A DNA stretch of 64,000 bases from Companilactobacillus tucceti DSM 20183 (lineage in GTDB: Bacteria; Bacillota; Bacilli; Lactobacillales; Lactobacillaceae): NCBI RefSeq assembly GCF_001434665.1, contig NZ_AZDG01000002.1:62001-126000 (forward strand), read 5' to 3'. Numbering within the stretch: the first letter of the stretch is position 1; each line of letters begins with the position of its first letter. Of the stretch, positions 1 to 7,781 are shown piece by piece. The notes beneath the pieces are model-generated. The model was given only the letters and a program-made list of their open reading frames with translations, had not been told where the DNA came from and made no database searches. Made by a program: the position numbers and the translations under genes.

Positions 1-819
1 TCTGGTGGCAGTCATTCTTTGCTAGCCTTTGGCTCTATAACAAATACATCAACTCTAGTAGCCTTTTTAGGCATTTTAATATGTCTATTTCTAATGATGA
101 AAAAGATTCCTGGAGACTTTTTGATAGGAATAATTATTACTACTATAATTGCCAAAGTATTTGGAGTTAGTGGTTCAGCTTCATCAACAGTTTCAATTAA
201 AGACATTGGAGTCTTTGCACATTCATTATTACAATTTGATTTTTCAAGTTTTTTTAGTGCAAAATTTATTATTGCAATTTTTTCAATGTCGATGATATTG
301 ATTTTTGAATCTATGGGGCTATTACAAGGATTATTGGAAGATACAAAAAGGTTTAAGAAATCGTTTCAGGCAAGTTCTATCACTGCTATTTTATCTTCAG
401 GATTATCTACAAGTCCAACGGTAGCGGCTGCAGAGAGTGCTTCTGGTATTCAAAGTGGTGGACGCACAGGTATTACTGCGTTAGTTACAGGAATATTATT
501 TGGGATTTCGATTATTGCAGCTCCGCTAATAGCTTTAATACCACAGGCTGCCATTTCTCCAGTAATAATAATCACTGGTGCAATTATGATGAAGGAACTT
601 TCAAGTATTGATATGCGAGAATTAGATGATTGGATTCCAGCATTTTTAATAGTTACTTTAATACCATTGACTGGGAGTATTTCGACTGGTCTACAATTTG
701 GTTTTATTTCATATCCGTTAGTGAAATTCTTTGCTAAAAAAAGAGAAGATATTAATCCTGTCATATTAATTGTTTCAGGTTTATTTTTAATTAATCTAAT
801 ATTGTCAGCTATAATATAA
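1..819 (+). CDS. NCS2-family purine-type permease, 3' part only
   Basis: The reading frame is already open at base 1, so the gene starts upstream of the window; a TTG at 19 is internal. The visible 272 residues are a run of hydrophobic segments. The segment coded around 409-470 (TSPTVAAAESASGIQSGGRT) matches the conserved loop of the AzgA/PbuG branch of NCS2 transporters, which import hypoxanthine, guanine or adenine by proton symport. The substrate cannot be fixed from this fragment. A strong hairpin with a T-run follows the stop, so this is the last gene of its transcript. Confidence 0.85.
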   Translation, partial: SGGSHSLLAFGSITNTSTLVAFLGILICLFLMMKKIPGDFLIGIIITTIIAKVFGVSGSASSTVSIKDIGVFAHSLLQFDFSSFFSAKFIIAIFSMSMILIFESMGLLQGLLEDTKRFKKSFQASSITAILSSGLSTSPTVAAAESASGIQSGGRTGITALVTGILFGISIIAAPLIALIPQAAISPVIIITGAIMMKELSSIDMRELDDWIPAFLIVTLIPLTGSISTGLQFGFISYPLVKFFAKKREDINPVILIVSGLFLINLILSAII

Positions 820-820
820 T

Positions 821-857
821 AAAAGCCGATCAGATATCTGTCTGAACGGCTTTTTTA
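821..857 (+). terminator. Rho-independent terminator after the permease
   Basis: A GC-rich stem, AAGCCG-x-TCAGA pairing with TCTGA-x-CGGCTT, is followed by a T-run directly after the permease stop codon. Confidence 0.8.
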
Positions 858-982
858 TATATTTTCTTAGTTTTTTATGTTAAAAAGGAATAAAAAATAT
901 TCCAACATTAGTATAAATTGATTGTGAATTATTATTCAAAGGAGTAGAATACTGTTTGTTATCAAATAGGGAGATGAAACAA

Positions 983-1480
983 ATGGTAAAATTTTTACGT
1001 AATAGTAAAGTTGCTTCCGTTATTTTAGCAGTTATCAGAGTCTACTTGGGATTTGAGTGGGCAATTGCTGGTTGGGGTAAAATAACTGGTGGTTTTTCAG
1101 CTTCAGGGATGCTGATGGGTGTTGTTAAGAATCCTGTTAAAGGACCAGAAGGGAACGTATTATATCCATGGTTCAATGGAATGATACAACATATGATCTT
1201 GCCTAATTCAGGTGCAATTAGTTTTATGGTTGCTTGGGGTGAGTTCCTAGTTGGTTTAGGTTTAATTTTTGGTTGCTTAACTACTGCCGCTACTTTCTTT
1301 GGTATGATGATGAACTTCTCATACATGTTGGCTGGAACAGTATCAGTTAATCCAGAATATATTTTCTTAGAAATGTTTATCATTTTTGCTGGTTTCAATG
1401 CTGGTAAAATTGGCTTGGATTACTGGGTAATTCCATGGATCAGAACACATATTTTTAAACAGAAAACTAAAACGGAATAA
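983..1480 (+). CDS. DoxX-family membrane protein
   Basis: About 165 residues with four hydrophobic segments. The early stretch VIRVYLGFEWAIAGWGKITG is the DoxX/DoxD-like first helix, and WGEFLVGLGLIFGCLT is the conserved second one. DoxX proteins are small integral membrane proteins linked in other bacteria to redox homeostasis; the role here is unknown. I chose ATG 983 because AGGGAG (968-973) lies 9 bases upstream. TTG 956, with AAAGGAG 11 bases upstream, is a real alternative that adds 9 residues. The gene is monocistronic, with a bidirectional terminator between it and the convergent esterase. Confidence 0.8.
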   Translation: MVKFLRNSKVASVILAVIRVYLGFEWAIAGWGKITGGFSASGMLMGVVKNPVKGPEGNVLYPWFNGMIQHMILPNSGAISFMVAWGEFLVGLGLIFGCLTTAATFFGMMMNFSYMLAGTVSVNPEYIFLEMFIIFAGFNAGKIGLDYWVIPWIRTHIFKQKTKTE

Positions 1481-1482
1481 AT

Positions 1483-1515
1483 AAAAAGTCGACCTAAAAA
1501 GGCCGGCTTTTTATT
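1483..1515. terminator. Bidirectional terminator between convergent genes
   Basis: AAAAAGTCGACC pairs imperfectly with GGCCGGCTTTTT around a short A-rich loop. A-rich and T-rich flanks allow it to serve both the DoxX gene (plus) and the esterase (minus). Confidence 0.75.
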
Positions 1516-2239
1516 TTTCTAACCAATTCATAACATTTTCGATGTTTCCAACCCAGGTTGTCCAAGAATGATCTCCATCGACTGCCATGTATTTAAAATC
1601 ATCTTTTAAGTGAACCGTTAAAAAGTTTTTAAACATAACATTATCTTCATGCATATAGTCGTCATCCCCACAAATCGTAAGAACTTTTAATTTGGGATGT
1701 TGGCGATTAAAAATATTGACTAATTGGTTATCAAAAACTTTTTGAGAACTATCAAAAATAGTATCGAAAGTATTCTTTTCCATTGGTGCTTTGGGGTTAT
1801 TACGGAACTTCTCTATATCTACAACTGGTGATAGTCCTGCTACTTTACTAAATTTGTCAGGATTCTTGAAGGCAATTTTAAGGGCACCATAACCGCCCAT
1901 ACTTGAGCCAACAATATAGTTATCTTTTTTATCTGTTGAGATAGGTAAGAGCGATTGAATTTTAGGGATATATTCATTAATAAAAAAGGTATAGTAAGGT
2001 ATAAAGTCTGAATCACTGTAGAATGCGTTTCTAGCTTCAGGCATGATAATGACCCAATTGTGTTCTTTAGATAGGGCCTCGATATTAGTGTGTCTTATCC
2101 AGGCACTATCATCACCAGTGTAGCCATGTAATAGCCAAACAGCTTTATAATTTTTCTTACCAGTATCAGGAACTACAGCAGTTGTTTTAAAGTATGTATG
2201 TAAGTAATCTGTTTTATAACTGAGATTTATCAGTGTCAT
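1511..2239 (-). CDS. Alpha/beta-hydrolase esterase (EstA/tributyrin-esterase type), copy 1
   Basis: 242 residues, close to the usual length of lactic acid bacterial EstA-like esterases. Visible features are the oxyanion motif WLLHGY (35-40), the nucleophile elbow G-S-S113-M-G-G, a likely catalytic Asp in CGDDDY (190-195) and His224 in DGDHSW. The family hydrolyses short-chain acyl esters in the cytoplasm; no signal peptide is seen. It is a paralogue of the next gene upstream (2402-3130): same length, catalytic residues at identical positions. The two are separated by 162 bases that carry a hairpin, so they may not be one transcript. The physiological substrate is unknown. Confidence 0.85.
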   Translation of the reverse strand: MTLINLSYKTDYLHTYFKTTAVVPDTGKKNYKAVWLLHGYTGDDSAWIRHTNIEALSKEHNWVIIMPEARNAFYSDSDFIPYYTFFINEYIPKIQSLLPISTDKKDNYIVGSSMGGYGALKIAFKNPDKFSKVAGLSPVVDIEKFRNNPKAPMEKNTFDTIFDSSQKVFDNQLVNIFNRQHPKLKVLTICGDDDYMHEDNVMFKNFLTVHLKDDFKYMAVDGDHSWTTWVGNIENVMNWLEK

Positions 2240-2327
2240 TTAAAGTACCTCGATTATTTATTAGCTGTATTTATAATAATGAATTCAATTTTTAAAGTCC
2301 AATTACAAGAATTTAATGGATAACAAT

Positions 2328-2398
2328 AGGGGCCGTGACATAAGTCACAACCCCTATTTTAGTTTCTAAATTTTTATAGACTAAACGTGCAACAAAAG
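2328..2398. repeat. Intergenic hairpin repeat, copy A
   Basis: A stem of AGGGG (2328-2332) with CCCCT (2351-2355) and GTGAC with GTCAC, followed by an AT-rich tail (2356-2398) that ends in ACTAAACGTGCAACAAAAG. The same hairpin layout and nearly the same tail occur at 37623-37696. Both copies lie just downstream of a minus-strand gene. Read on the minus strand, this copy lacks a good T-run, so it is a weaker terminator than copy B. Confidence 0.7.
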
Positions 2399-2401
2399 AT
2401 T

Positions 2402-3130
2402 TTACTTACTCAACCAAGCTAGGACTTGATCTATATTTGCTGACCAAGTAGTCCAGGAGTGATCTCCTTTAACTGGCATCCATTTATAATTGCCCTTTAA
2501 TTCATTTTCCAAGAATTCCTTCAATGCTAAATTATCATCACGCATGAAGTCAGCATCACCACATAGATGTAGGACTTTTTGATCAGGGTGGAATTGATTA
2601 AATATATTAGTTATTTGATTTTCTTCTACTTTTTTATCTGAATCAAAAATAGTATCAAACGTATTTATTGGCATAGGACTTTTTTCGTTATTACGAAAAT
2701 GTTCAATATCTGCAACAGGAGACATTGCAGCAATTTTGCTAATTTTGTCAGGATTTAGAAAACCGATTTTAAGTGCACCATATCCACCCATACTTACACC
2801 GGCAATATAATTATCCTCAGCTTTGTCTGATATAGGCAACATGCCTTGTATTTTTGGCATTAGTTCCTTAACAAAGAAGCTATAGTAAGGTATGAAATTA
2901 GAATCAGTATAAAAGGCGTTTCTTCCTTCGGGCATGATGACAGCCAAATCATATTTAGCTGCTAGTTGCTCGATATTAACGTTTCTCATCCAAGTAGTAT
3001 CATCAGCTGTGTAACCGTGTAAAAGCCAAACGGCCTTATAATTTTCCTTACCTGAATCAGGAATTACGATTGTTGTTTTAAAATATGTATGTAAAAAATT
3101 TGTACGAAAACTGGTATTTAATAATGTCAT
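2402..3130 (-). CDS. Alpha/beta-hydrolase esterase (EstA type), copy 2
   Basis: 242 residues, aligning end to end with its neighbour at 1511-2239. The nucleophile elbow is G-V-S113-M-G-G, an acidic residue lies in CGDADF, and the catalytic His224 is in KGDHSW. I chose the ATG at 3130 because GGAGGTATAAAT directly precedes it; the open frame extends 21 codons further upstream without support. Differences such as TADD versus TGDD after WLLHGY, and a more hydrophobic VSM elbow, suggest divergence after duplication rather than a recent copy. Predicted cytoplasmic; substrate unknown. Confidence 0.85.
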   Translation of the reverse strand: MTLLNTSFRTNFLHTYFKTTIVIPDSGKENYKAVWLLHGYTADDTTWMRNVNIEQLAAKYDLAVIMPEGRNAFYTDSNFIPYYSFFVKELMPKIQGMLPISDKAEDNYIAGVSMGGYGALKIGFLNPDKISKIAAMSPVADIEHFRNNEKSPMPINTFDTIFDSDKKVEENQITNIFNQFHPDQKVLHLCGDADFMRDDNLALKEFLENELKGNYKWMPVKGDHSWTTWSANIDQVLAWLSK

Positions 3131-3236
3131 ATTTATACCTCCAGAAATTGAGTATCCAATATGAAGTTTGTATCTTACGACAATTGATGTCAAGCCAAGC
3201 TAAATTTATAGTTACATAAGATATATTTATGGAAGT

Positions 3237-3270
3237 TAAAAAGAACCATACATTTCTGTATGATTCTTTA
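3237..3270. terminator. Terminator of the mleS-mleP operon
   Basis: Read on the minus strand after the mleP stop, AAAGAATCATACA and TGTATGGTTCTTT form a 13-bp stem with a GAAA loop and a T-run. It lies between mleP and the esterase promoter region. Confidence 0.8.
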
Positions 3271-3276
3271 CAACTA

Positions 3277-4239
3277 TTAAATAAAGTTAACGATTTGCAT
3301 TAGGATAGGAACAACGATAACGAATAGAACAGTTGATGTAGTTACAACGTTAGTTGCATATTCGACATCACCATGTGATTGTCCAACCAAGATAGGTAGA
3401 ACAGCTAAACCAGGTGCAGCTGCTTGAATAATTAATGTATTGCTTTCTAGATTAGGCATTGGGTGACCTAATGAAACACCAAGCATTACAAAACCAATCA
3501 CGATTGCAGGTGCAAAGACGAATCTACCAAGTAATGCAAGTATTGTATCGCGGTCAAAACCAATTGATTTAAGGCCGGCATCAGCTAAGATGATACCAAT
3601 GTAGATAAGAGACATTGGTGTAACGATACCACCAACCATGTCTAGGGTTTTATTGATCCATTCAGGAACTGGGATTGCTAATAGCAAGAATACTAGTGAT
3701 ACTAAGAAACCAACAAGTGGAGCAGGTAGAAGTTTCTTCCAATTGAATTCTTTTTTAGTACCTTTTTCAACTGTTGGATCATCATTTGAGATGAAGAATA
3801 CACCAATTGCCCAAGTTGAAATTGTATTCATAACATAGTAAACAAGGAAGTAAGGTAAACTCTTTGTTCCAAATAAAGCCATGTTTAGTGGTAGACCAAT
3901 GAAAATAGTATTAGCATTGGCAAACATGTTGATAAATGTACCACGGCGGCCTTTTTTAATATGGAATACTTTAGTAAAGATCCAAGCTAGTAAATAACTG
4001 CAGGCAAAACTGGCAAAAGCAAAGACTAAACCGCCTGAAAGGCTAGCTAATTTGTCACGTGTTAAATATTTTAATACTGATACGAAAATAGATGCTGGCA
4101 AAGCAATTTTCATAATAATAAATGAGATATTGCTCTTAAATTCGTCACCAAGACGTCCTGAACTTCTAAGCCAGTAGCCAAGCGCAATAACGATGACGAT
4201 TTCGGCAACACTTTCTAATGAAGTAATAAATGCTTCCAT
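3277..4239 (-). CDS. mleP: AEC-family malate permease
   Basis: 320 residues with about ten hydrophobic segments, typical of the auxin-efflux-carrier (AEC) family. Signature-like stretches include MKIALPASIFVSVLKYL near 43-60 and NMFANANTIFIGLPLNMALF near 103-122, the latter the conserved asparagine-rich half-helix. In lactic acid bacteria AEC proteins beside the malolactic enzyme exchange malate for lactate, or import malate. It starts 39 bases downstream of mleS on the same strand and so should be cotranscribed. The family assignment is clear; the substrate is inferred from the neighbour. Confidence 0.88.
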   Translation of the reverse strand: MEAFITSLESVAEIVIVIALGYWLRSSGRLGDEFKSNISFIIMKIALPASIFVSVLKYLTRDKLASLSGGLVFAFASFACSYLLAWIFTKVFHIKKGRRGTFINMFANANTIFIGLPLNMALFGTKSLPYFLVYYVMNTISTWAIGVFFISNDDPTVEKGTKKEFNWKKLLPAPLVGFLVSLVFLLLAIPVPEWINKTLDMVGGIVTPMSLIYIGIILADAGLKSIGFDRDTILALLGRFVFAPAIVIGFVMLGVSLGHPMPNLESNTLIIQAAAPGLAVLPILVGQSHGDVEYATNVVTTSTVLFVIVVPILMQIVNFI

Positions 4240-4278
4240 GAATATAATTCCCCTTCTCTTATAACGTAATCCTAAAAA

Positions 4279-5901
4279 TTAATATTTTGGTTCCCATTTG
4301 ATGTCATCGATTGCTTTTTTAGCATCTTTGGCATCTGTTAATTTTTCATCAATTGCTTGTTGAGCAACGCCCATAGCAACTGTCATACTAAATTCATCTA
4401 ATTTTGAAACTGGAGGTAATACAGCAGCACCAGCTTCTTCTGGATCAACAATTCCACCTAATGAGTGAGCAGCCTTATTGATCATACCGTCACTAAGTAA
4501 CTTAGCATTAACGGCCATTGCACCAAGTCCAAGACCAGGGTATACAAGCGCATTGTTAGCTTGTCCAATATTGTAAGTTACACCGTTGTATTCAACTGGA
4601 TCAACAGGAATACCAGTTGCAACTAGAGCTTTACCATCTGTCCATTTCAAAAGATCTTCAGCTTTTGCTTCAGCAAGTTTTGTAGGATTTGATAATGGGA
4701 AAATAATAGGACGAGCAGTGTTTGCGGCCATTTCCTTGATGATTGATTCTGTAAATGTACCAGGTTGTGTTGAAGTACCAACAAGAATAGTAGGGTGGAC
4801 TGCTTTAACCGCTGCTTCAAGCGATGTTAATTCATCAGCATTAGCGAATTCACTACGACTTCTTGTAAATGGTTTTTGTTCAGGTGTTAGGCCTTCAGTG
4901 TCATCAAACAATAAACCTTGTTTATCAACTAAGTAGAAGTGTTTTCTTGCTTCTTCTTCAGATAGTCCTTCTTCAACCATTGCGTCAAAGATACGTTTAG
5001 CAATACCAGCACCGGCTGTACCAGCACCAAATGACATGTAAACTTGGTCAGTGAATTTTTCCTTAGAAATATTCAAAGCACCTAAGATACCAGCAAGAGT
5101 AATAATACCTGTACCTTGAATGTCATCATTAAATGTTAAGATTTGATCTTTGTATTTATTTAAAATATTAGCAGCATTATCACGACCAAAATCTTCAAAG
5201 TGAAGATACATGTCAGGGAACAAGTCTTCTGCAAGGGCAACAAATTTGTCTACAAATGCATAATAGTTGTCACCAGTAACACGTTCATGATGATTACCCA
5301 GATAAAGGTCATCATTCAACAATTCTTTATTGTTAGTACCAGCATCAAGAACAACTGGTAGAACTGACTTAGGATCGACACCTGCGGCAGCTGTATAAAC
5401 CATAAGTTTTCCAACTGAAATATCTACACCTTGAAGACCCCAATCACCAATACCAAGAATTCCCTCACCATCAGTTACAACGATTAATTTTATGTCGCGG
5501 TCGCCAGCAGCATTCTTTAATGAAGCTTCCATATCTTCTTGATCATCGATTGATAAGAATGCGGCATTTTGAGGATCTAAGAAAAAGTGACTATAGTTTT
5601 CAATTGTATCAGCGATAGTTGGATCGTAAACGACTGGCATGAAGTCATATACGTGTTCGCTGAATAATTTATAAAATAGAGTACGGTTTTCATTGAAAAG
5701 ATCCATTAAGTACATGCGTTTTGCTAATGGAGTTGGTTTTTTACCGTATTGTTCATATGCTTGAGCAACTTGTTGATCAAGTGTTTGAACGAATGGAGGT
5801 AATAAACCTTCAATTTTATTAGCTTTTCTTTCTTCTTTTGTAAAAGCAGTTCCCTTATTTAAAAAAGGATTATTTAGTAAATCTAAACCTGTGTATGTCA
5901 T
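4279..5901 (-). CDS. mleS: Malolactic enzyme
   Basis: 540 residues, the usual length for MleS (about 541). It converts L-malate to L-lactate and CO2 with NAD+ and Mn2+ as bound cofactors. The malic-enzyme signature [12 protein letters not shown] sits at 144-155, the metal and substrate loop [11 protein letters not shown] near 234-244, NDDIQGTG just after it, and a glycine-rich NAD site (FGAGTAGAG) near 287. A plain NAD-malic enzyme (MaeA) is related, but the direct AEC-permease and LysR neighbours favour malolactic function. The ATG is preceded by a strong AGGAGG. Transcription probably starts in the 101-base gap shared with the divergent regulator. Confidence 0.92.
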   Translation of the reverse strand: MTYTGLDLLNNPFLNKGTAFTKEERKANKIEGLLPPFVQTLDQQVAQAYEQYGKKPTPLAKRMYLMDLFNENRTLFYKLFSEHVYDFMPVVYDPTIADTIENYSHFFLDPQNAAFLSIDDQEDMEASLKNAAGDRDIKLIVVTDGEGILGIGDWGLQGVDISVGKLMVYTAAAGVDPKSVLPVVLDAGTNNKELLNDDLYLGNHHERVTGDNYYAFVDKFVALAEDLFPDMYLHFEDFGRDNAANILNKYKDQILTFNDDIQGTGIITLAGILGALNISKEKFTDQVYMSFGAGTAGAGIAKRIFDAMVEEGLSEEEARKHFYLVDKQGLLFDDTEGLTPEQKPFTRSRSEFANADELTSLEAAVKAVHPTILVGTSTQPGTFTESIIKEMAANTARPIIFPLSNPTKLAEAKAEDLLKWTDGKALVATGIPVDPVEYNGVTYNIGQANNALVYPGLGLGAMAVNAKLLSDGMINKAAHSLGGIVDPEEAGAAVLPPVSKLDEFSMTVAMGVAQQAIDEKLTDAKDAKKAIDDIKWEPKY

Positions 5902-5933
5902 TGCTTTGCCTCCTGAAATAACTTTCGTGACAT

Positions 5934-5975
5934 ACTATAAACCGTTATAAAAAATATAGTCAAATATGTTATAAT
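5934..5975. promoter_or_regulatory. Divergent mleS/mleR control region with candidate MleR operator
   Basis: Between the divergent start codons lies the dyad TATAA-ACCG-TTATA (5936-5949), itself inside ACTATA (5934-5939) and TATAGT (5955-5960). A TATAAT (5970-5975) faces mleR. LysR-type regulators usually bind such T-N11-A-like dyads in the gap next to their own gene, with malate as coinducer for MleR. The operator role is inferred from position and symmetry. Confidence 0.55.
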
Positions 5976-6002
5976 TGATAAAAAATATTTATAGGTGAGA
6001 CG

Positions 6003-6872
6003 ATGAATTTAAATGACTATGGATATTTCCAAAAATTGAGTGAAATGAAAAGCTTTTCGGAAACAGCGCACCATTTTAACGTCAGTCAACCAACTATAAC
6101 CTATGCGTTAAAAAGGTTAGAAACTGAATACGATACTAAACTAGTAGAAAGAAAGAGTTATGCTAATTCTCTTTCACTAACATATGCAGGAGAACAGCTC
6201 TTAAAACATGTAAACAAAATATTACATGAGGATAGCTTAGTTAAAGCTGATTTAAATCGTATAAAGAAGAAAAAAATCAAAATGGGATTACCACCAATAA
6301 TTACTAATTATTTAGTACCCAAGGTTTTTGACAACTTAAAAAAATTTGATTATTTAAACCGAATCGTACCAGTGGTTGATGGCTCAAAAGAGCTACTGAC
6401 TAAGTTAAAGAATGGTGATATAGACTTATCACTTTTGGGATCAACATCATTACCTGAAGATCCAGAATTAGAATATAAAGTGTTGGATATACATCAATTC
6501 AAAATAATTGCTAGTAGTAATAGGAAGTTTAAAAATAATTTAAAGTTGTCAGACTTGATTGATGAAGATTTTATAATTTTGGATGAGAAGTCTGTTCATC
6601 AACAAGTTTTTAATGATTTTATTGATAAATATAATGTTTCTCCAAATATTATCTTTCAGACTAGTGATTATAAATTACTTCTGAAATTGGTTCAGGAAAA
6701 TAAAGGAATAAGCTTTATAACCGAAACTGCTATTAGAGATACATCTGGAATACAAGAATTAAAATTCGATAATTTAGATCTACCACCTTTTTATATAATG
6801 ATGATATATCGAAAGAATACGGTGAAAAGTTCAATTTTTCAGAAATTAATTAGCATTTTTGAAAATGTTTAG
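6003..6872 (+). CDS. mleR: LysR-family regulator of malolactic genes
   Basis: 289 residues, standard LysR length. The N-terminal winged HTH (about 1-60) contains FSETAHHFNVSQPTITYALK, the recognition region, followed by a linker helix and a substrate-binding domain from about residue 90. It is divergent from mleS with a 101-base gap that carries a dyad, the classic arrangement for a LysR activator and its target. The product probably senses L-malate and activates mleS-mleP. The function is inferred from context; the LysR family is certain. Confidence 0.88.
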   Translation: MNLNDYGYFQKLSEMKSFSETAHHFNVSQPTITYALKRLETEYDTKLVERKSYANSLSLTYAGEQLLKHVNKILHEDSLVKADLNRIKKKKIKMGLPPIITNYLVPKVFDNLKKFDYLNRIVPVVDGSKELLTKLKNGDIDLSLLGSTSLPEDPELEYKVLDIHQFKIIASSNRKFKNNLKLSDLIDEDFIILDEKSVHQQVFNDFIDKYNVSPNIIFQTSDYKLLLKLVQENKGISFITETAIRDTSGIQELKFDNLDLPPFYIMMIYRKNTVKSSIFQKLISIFENV

Positions 6873-6940
6873 ATAAAAAATTAATATTTCTATTAAATGT
6901 TATGAATTTTTTGTGGTATACGTGTCTGCTTAGAGTGATA

Positions 6941-6946
6941 TATAAT
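6941..6946 (+). promoter_or_regulatory. -10 element for the first structured RNA
   Basis: A perfect TATAAT lies just upstream of the first hairpin. The best -35 match (TTGTGG, 6911-6916) is too far away at 24 bases, so the promoter call rests mainly on the -10 box. Confidence 0.4.
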
Positions 6947-6949
6947 TAT

Positions 6950-7118
6950 AGGTGCCAATAGTATGTATGGGATTAATCCGACTATTCGGTAATAGATAAT
7001 TTAGTATCAAATAGTCGACTTTGATCCAACAAATTATCTTTACAGAAACAGGCAAATATTGGGATAGTTCTTCAAATAGCCGTTTCTGGAAGAAGCTGAG
7101 TATTCGGCTTCTTTTTTT
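6950..7118 (+). ncRNA. Candidate structured RNA 1, about 165 nt, with own terminator
   Basis: No coding frame fits. Three consecutive hairpins are visible. H1 pairs AATAGT (6957-6962) with ACTATT (6981-6986). H2 pairs GATAATTT (6995-7002) with AAATTATC (7031-7038) and ATCAAA (7006-7011) with TTTGAT (7020-7025). H3 pairs CAGAAAC (7043-7049) with GTTTCTG (7082-7088), extended by GGC/GCC across one bulged base. A terminator follows at 7090-7113 with eight Ts. I do not recognise an Rfam family. It could be a trans-acting small RNA or a lineage-specific 6S-type RNA. Confidence 0.6.
7090..7118 (+). terminator. Terminator of structured RNA 1
   Basis: AGAAGCTGA (7091-7099) pairs with TCGGCTTCT (7104-7112, one G-U pair) around a tetraloop-sized gap, then a T-run. 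Confidence 0.85.
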
Positions 7119-7201
7119 TACAACAAAATATTGAAAATAAGAAAATATAGCAAAATTTTAAAAGAATCCTCCTTTTGCCTGTCTGACAAGGGATTGAGAG
7201 A

Positions 7202-7207
7202 TATAAT
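7202..7207 (+). promoter_or_regulatory. -10 element for the second structured RNA
   Basis: A perfect TATAAT lies 4 bases before the first paired base of the second RNA. A TTGCCT at 7175-7180 is a possible -35 but 21 bases away. Confidence 0.4.
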
Positions 7208-7210
7208 AAG

Positions 7211-7384
7211 GAAATTAATGAACGATATATAGAATCTATACTTATATATATAGATACGTTATGCTATATTATTCGTTGGAGAGGAAATCCCTGTTTCCTC
7301 TCTCTTGATAATTTCATGTTTATAACAGTCTGATAATCTGTTATTACCCTGAATGGTAGTTCCTCCCTGAGCTACCATTTTTTT
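7211..7384 (+). ncRNA. Candidate structured RNA 2, about 175 nt, three-way junction
   Basis: A closing stem P1 pairs GAAATTA (7211-7217) with TAATTTC (7309-7315). Inside it lie a long arm, AACGATATATAG (7221-7232) against 7264-7277 capped by ATCTATA (7234-7240) with TATAGAT (7249-7255), and a perfect 9-bp hairpin, GAGAGGAAA (7279-7287) with TTTCCTCTC (7294-7302). After P1 comes ATAACAG (7322-7328) with CTGTTAT (7338-7344), then a terminator. This closed junction plus terminator is what an independent RNA looks like. The family is not recognised; a 6S-like or regulatory RNA is possible. The next gene begins 105 bases later with its own -10 box. Confidence 0.65.
7352..7384 (+). terminator. Terminator of structured RNA 2
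   Basis: AATGGTAG (7352-7359) pairs perfectly with CTACCATT (7372-7379) around a 12-base loop and is followed by a T-run. Confidence 0.85.
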
Positions 7385-7443
7385 ATGCCTTTTTTCTTGT
7401 TTATCGATCTATATTGGTCGGTTTCAGGAAATAGATAGTAATA

Positions 7444-7452
7444 TGGTATAAT
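7444..7452 (+). promoter_or_regulatory. Extended -10 promoter of the HTH-phosphatase operon
   Basis: TGG followed by TATAAT (7447-7452) forms an extended -10 element 36 bases before the ATG at 7489. No good -35 is seen, as expected for extended -10 promoters. Confidence 0.6.
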
Positions 7453-7488
7453 TTTGTTACTAAGTTACTAGGAGTATTCAGTTATACG

Positions 7489-7764
7489 ATGAAATATAAT
7501 AAAGAACAACAGATTGAAATTGCTAAATATGCAATAAATAACGATTATGGTTATAAAAAGACCGGTGCTAAATATGATATTTCGTACCAACAAGTAGCTG
7601 CTTGGGTTAGAAAATGTGAAACGCAGTTAAAAAACAAAGAAGTAAAAACTGAATCTGAGAATGAATCTAACGAAGCAAGTACATTGGATATTTTAAATCG
7701 TCGCGATCCTGTTTTAGAAAAACGATTGGAAGATGTTAAACGTCGCCTAGGGTTAATAGATTAG
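7489..7764 (+). CDS. Small helix-turn-helix protein of the transposase-OrfA type
   Basis: 91 residues. The N-terminal 45 residues read as a homeodomain-like HTH similar to IS3 OrfA proteins: EQQIEIAKYAINNDYGYKKT then GAKYDISYQQVAAWVRK. The C-terminal half is charged, and the final segment (VLEKRLEDVKRRLGLI) is probably helical. No transposase catalytic gene, inverted repeat or target duplication lies nearby, so this looks like a domesticated DNA-binding protein. It sits 17 bases upstream of the tyrosine phosphatase gene and should be cotranscribed with it. Function unknown. Confidence 0.75.
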   Translation: MKYNKEQQIEIAKYAINNDYGYKKTGAKYDISYQQVAAWVRKCETQLKNKEVKTESENESNEASTLDILNRRDPVLEKRLEDVKRRLGLID

Positions 7765-7781
7765 TTGAGGAAGATAGTTAA

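Noticed and set aside
6950-7384. RNAs considered as RNase P RNA, tmRNA or 4.5S RNA
   Set aside because: The universally conserved blocks of these RNAs, such as a tRNA-like Ala end with a tag frame or the SRP GGAA tetraloop domain, are not visible.
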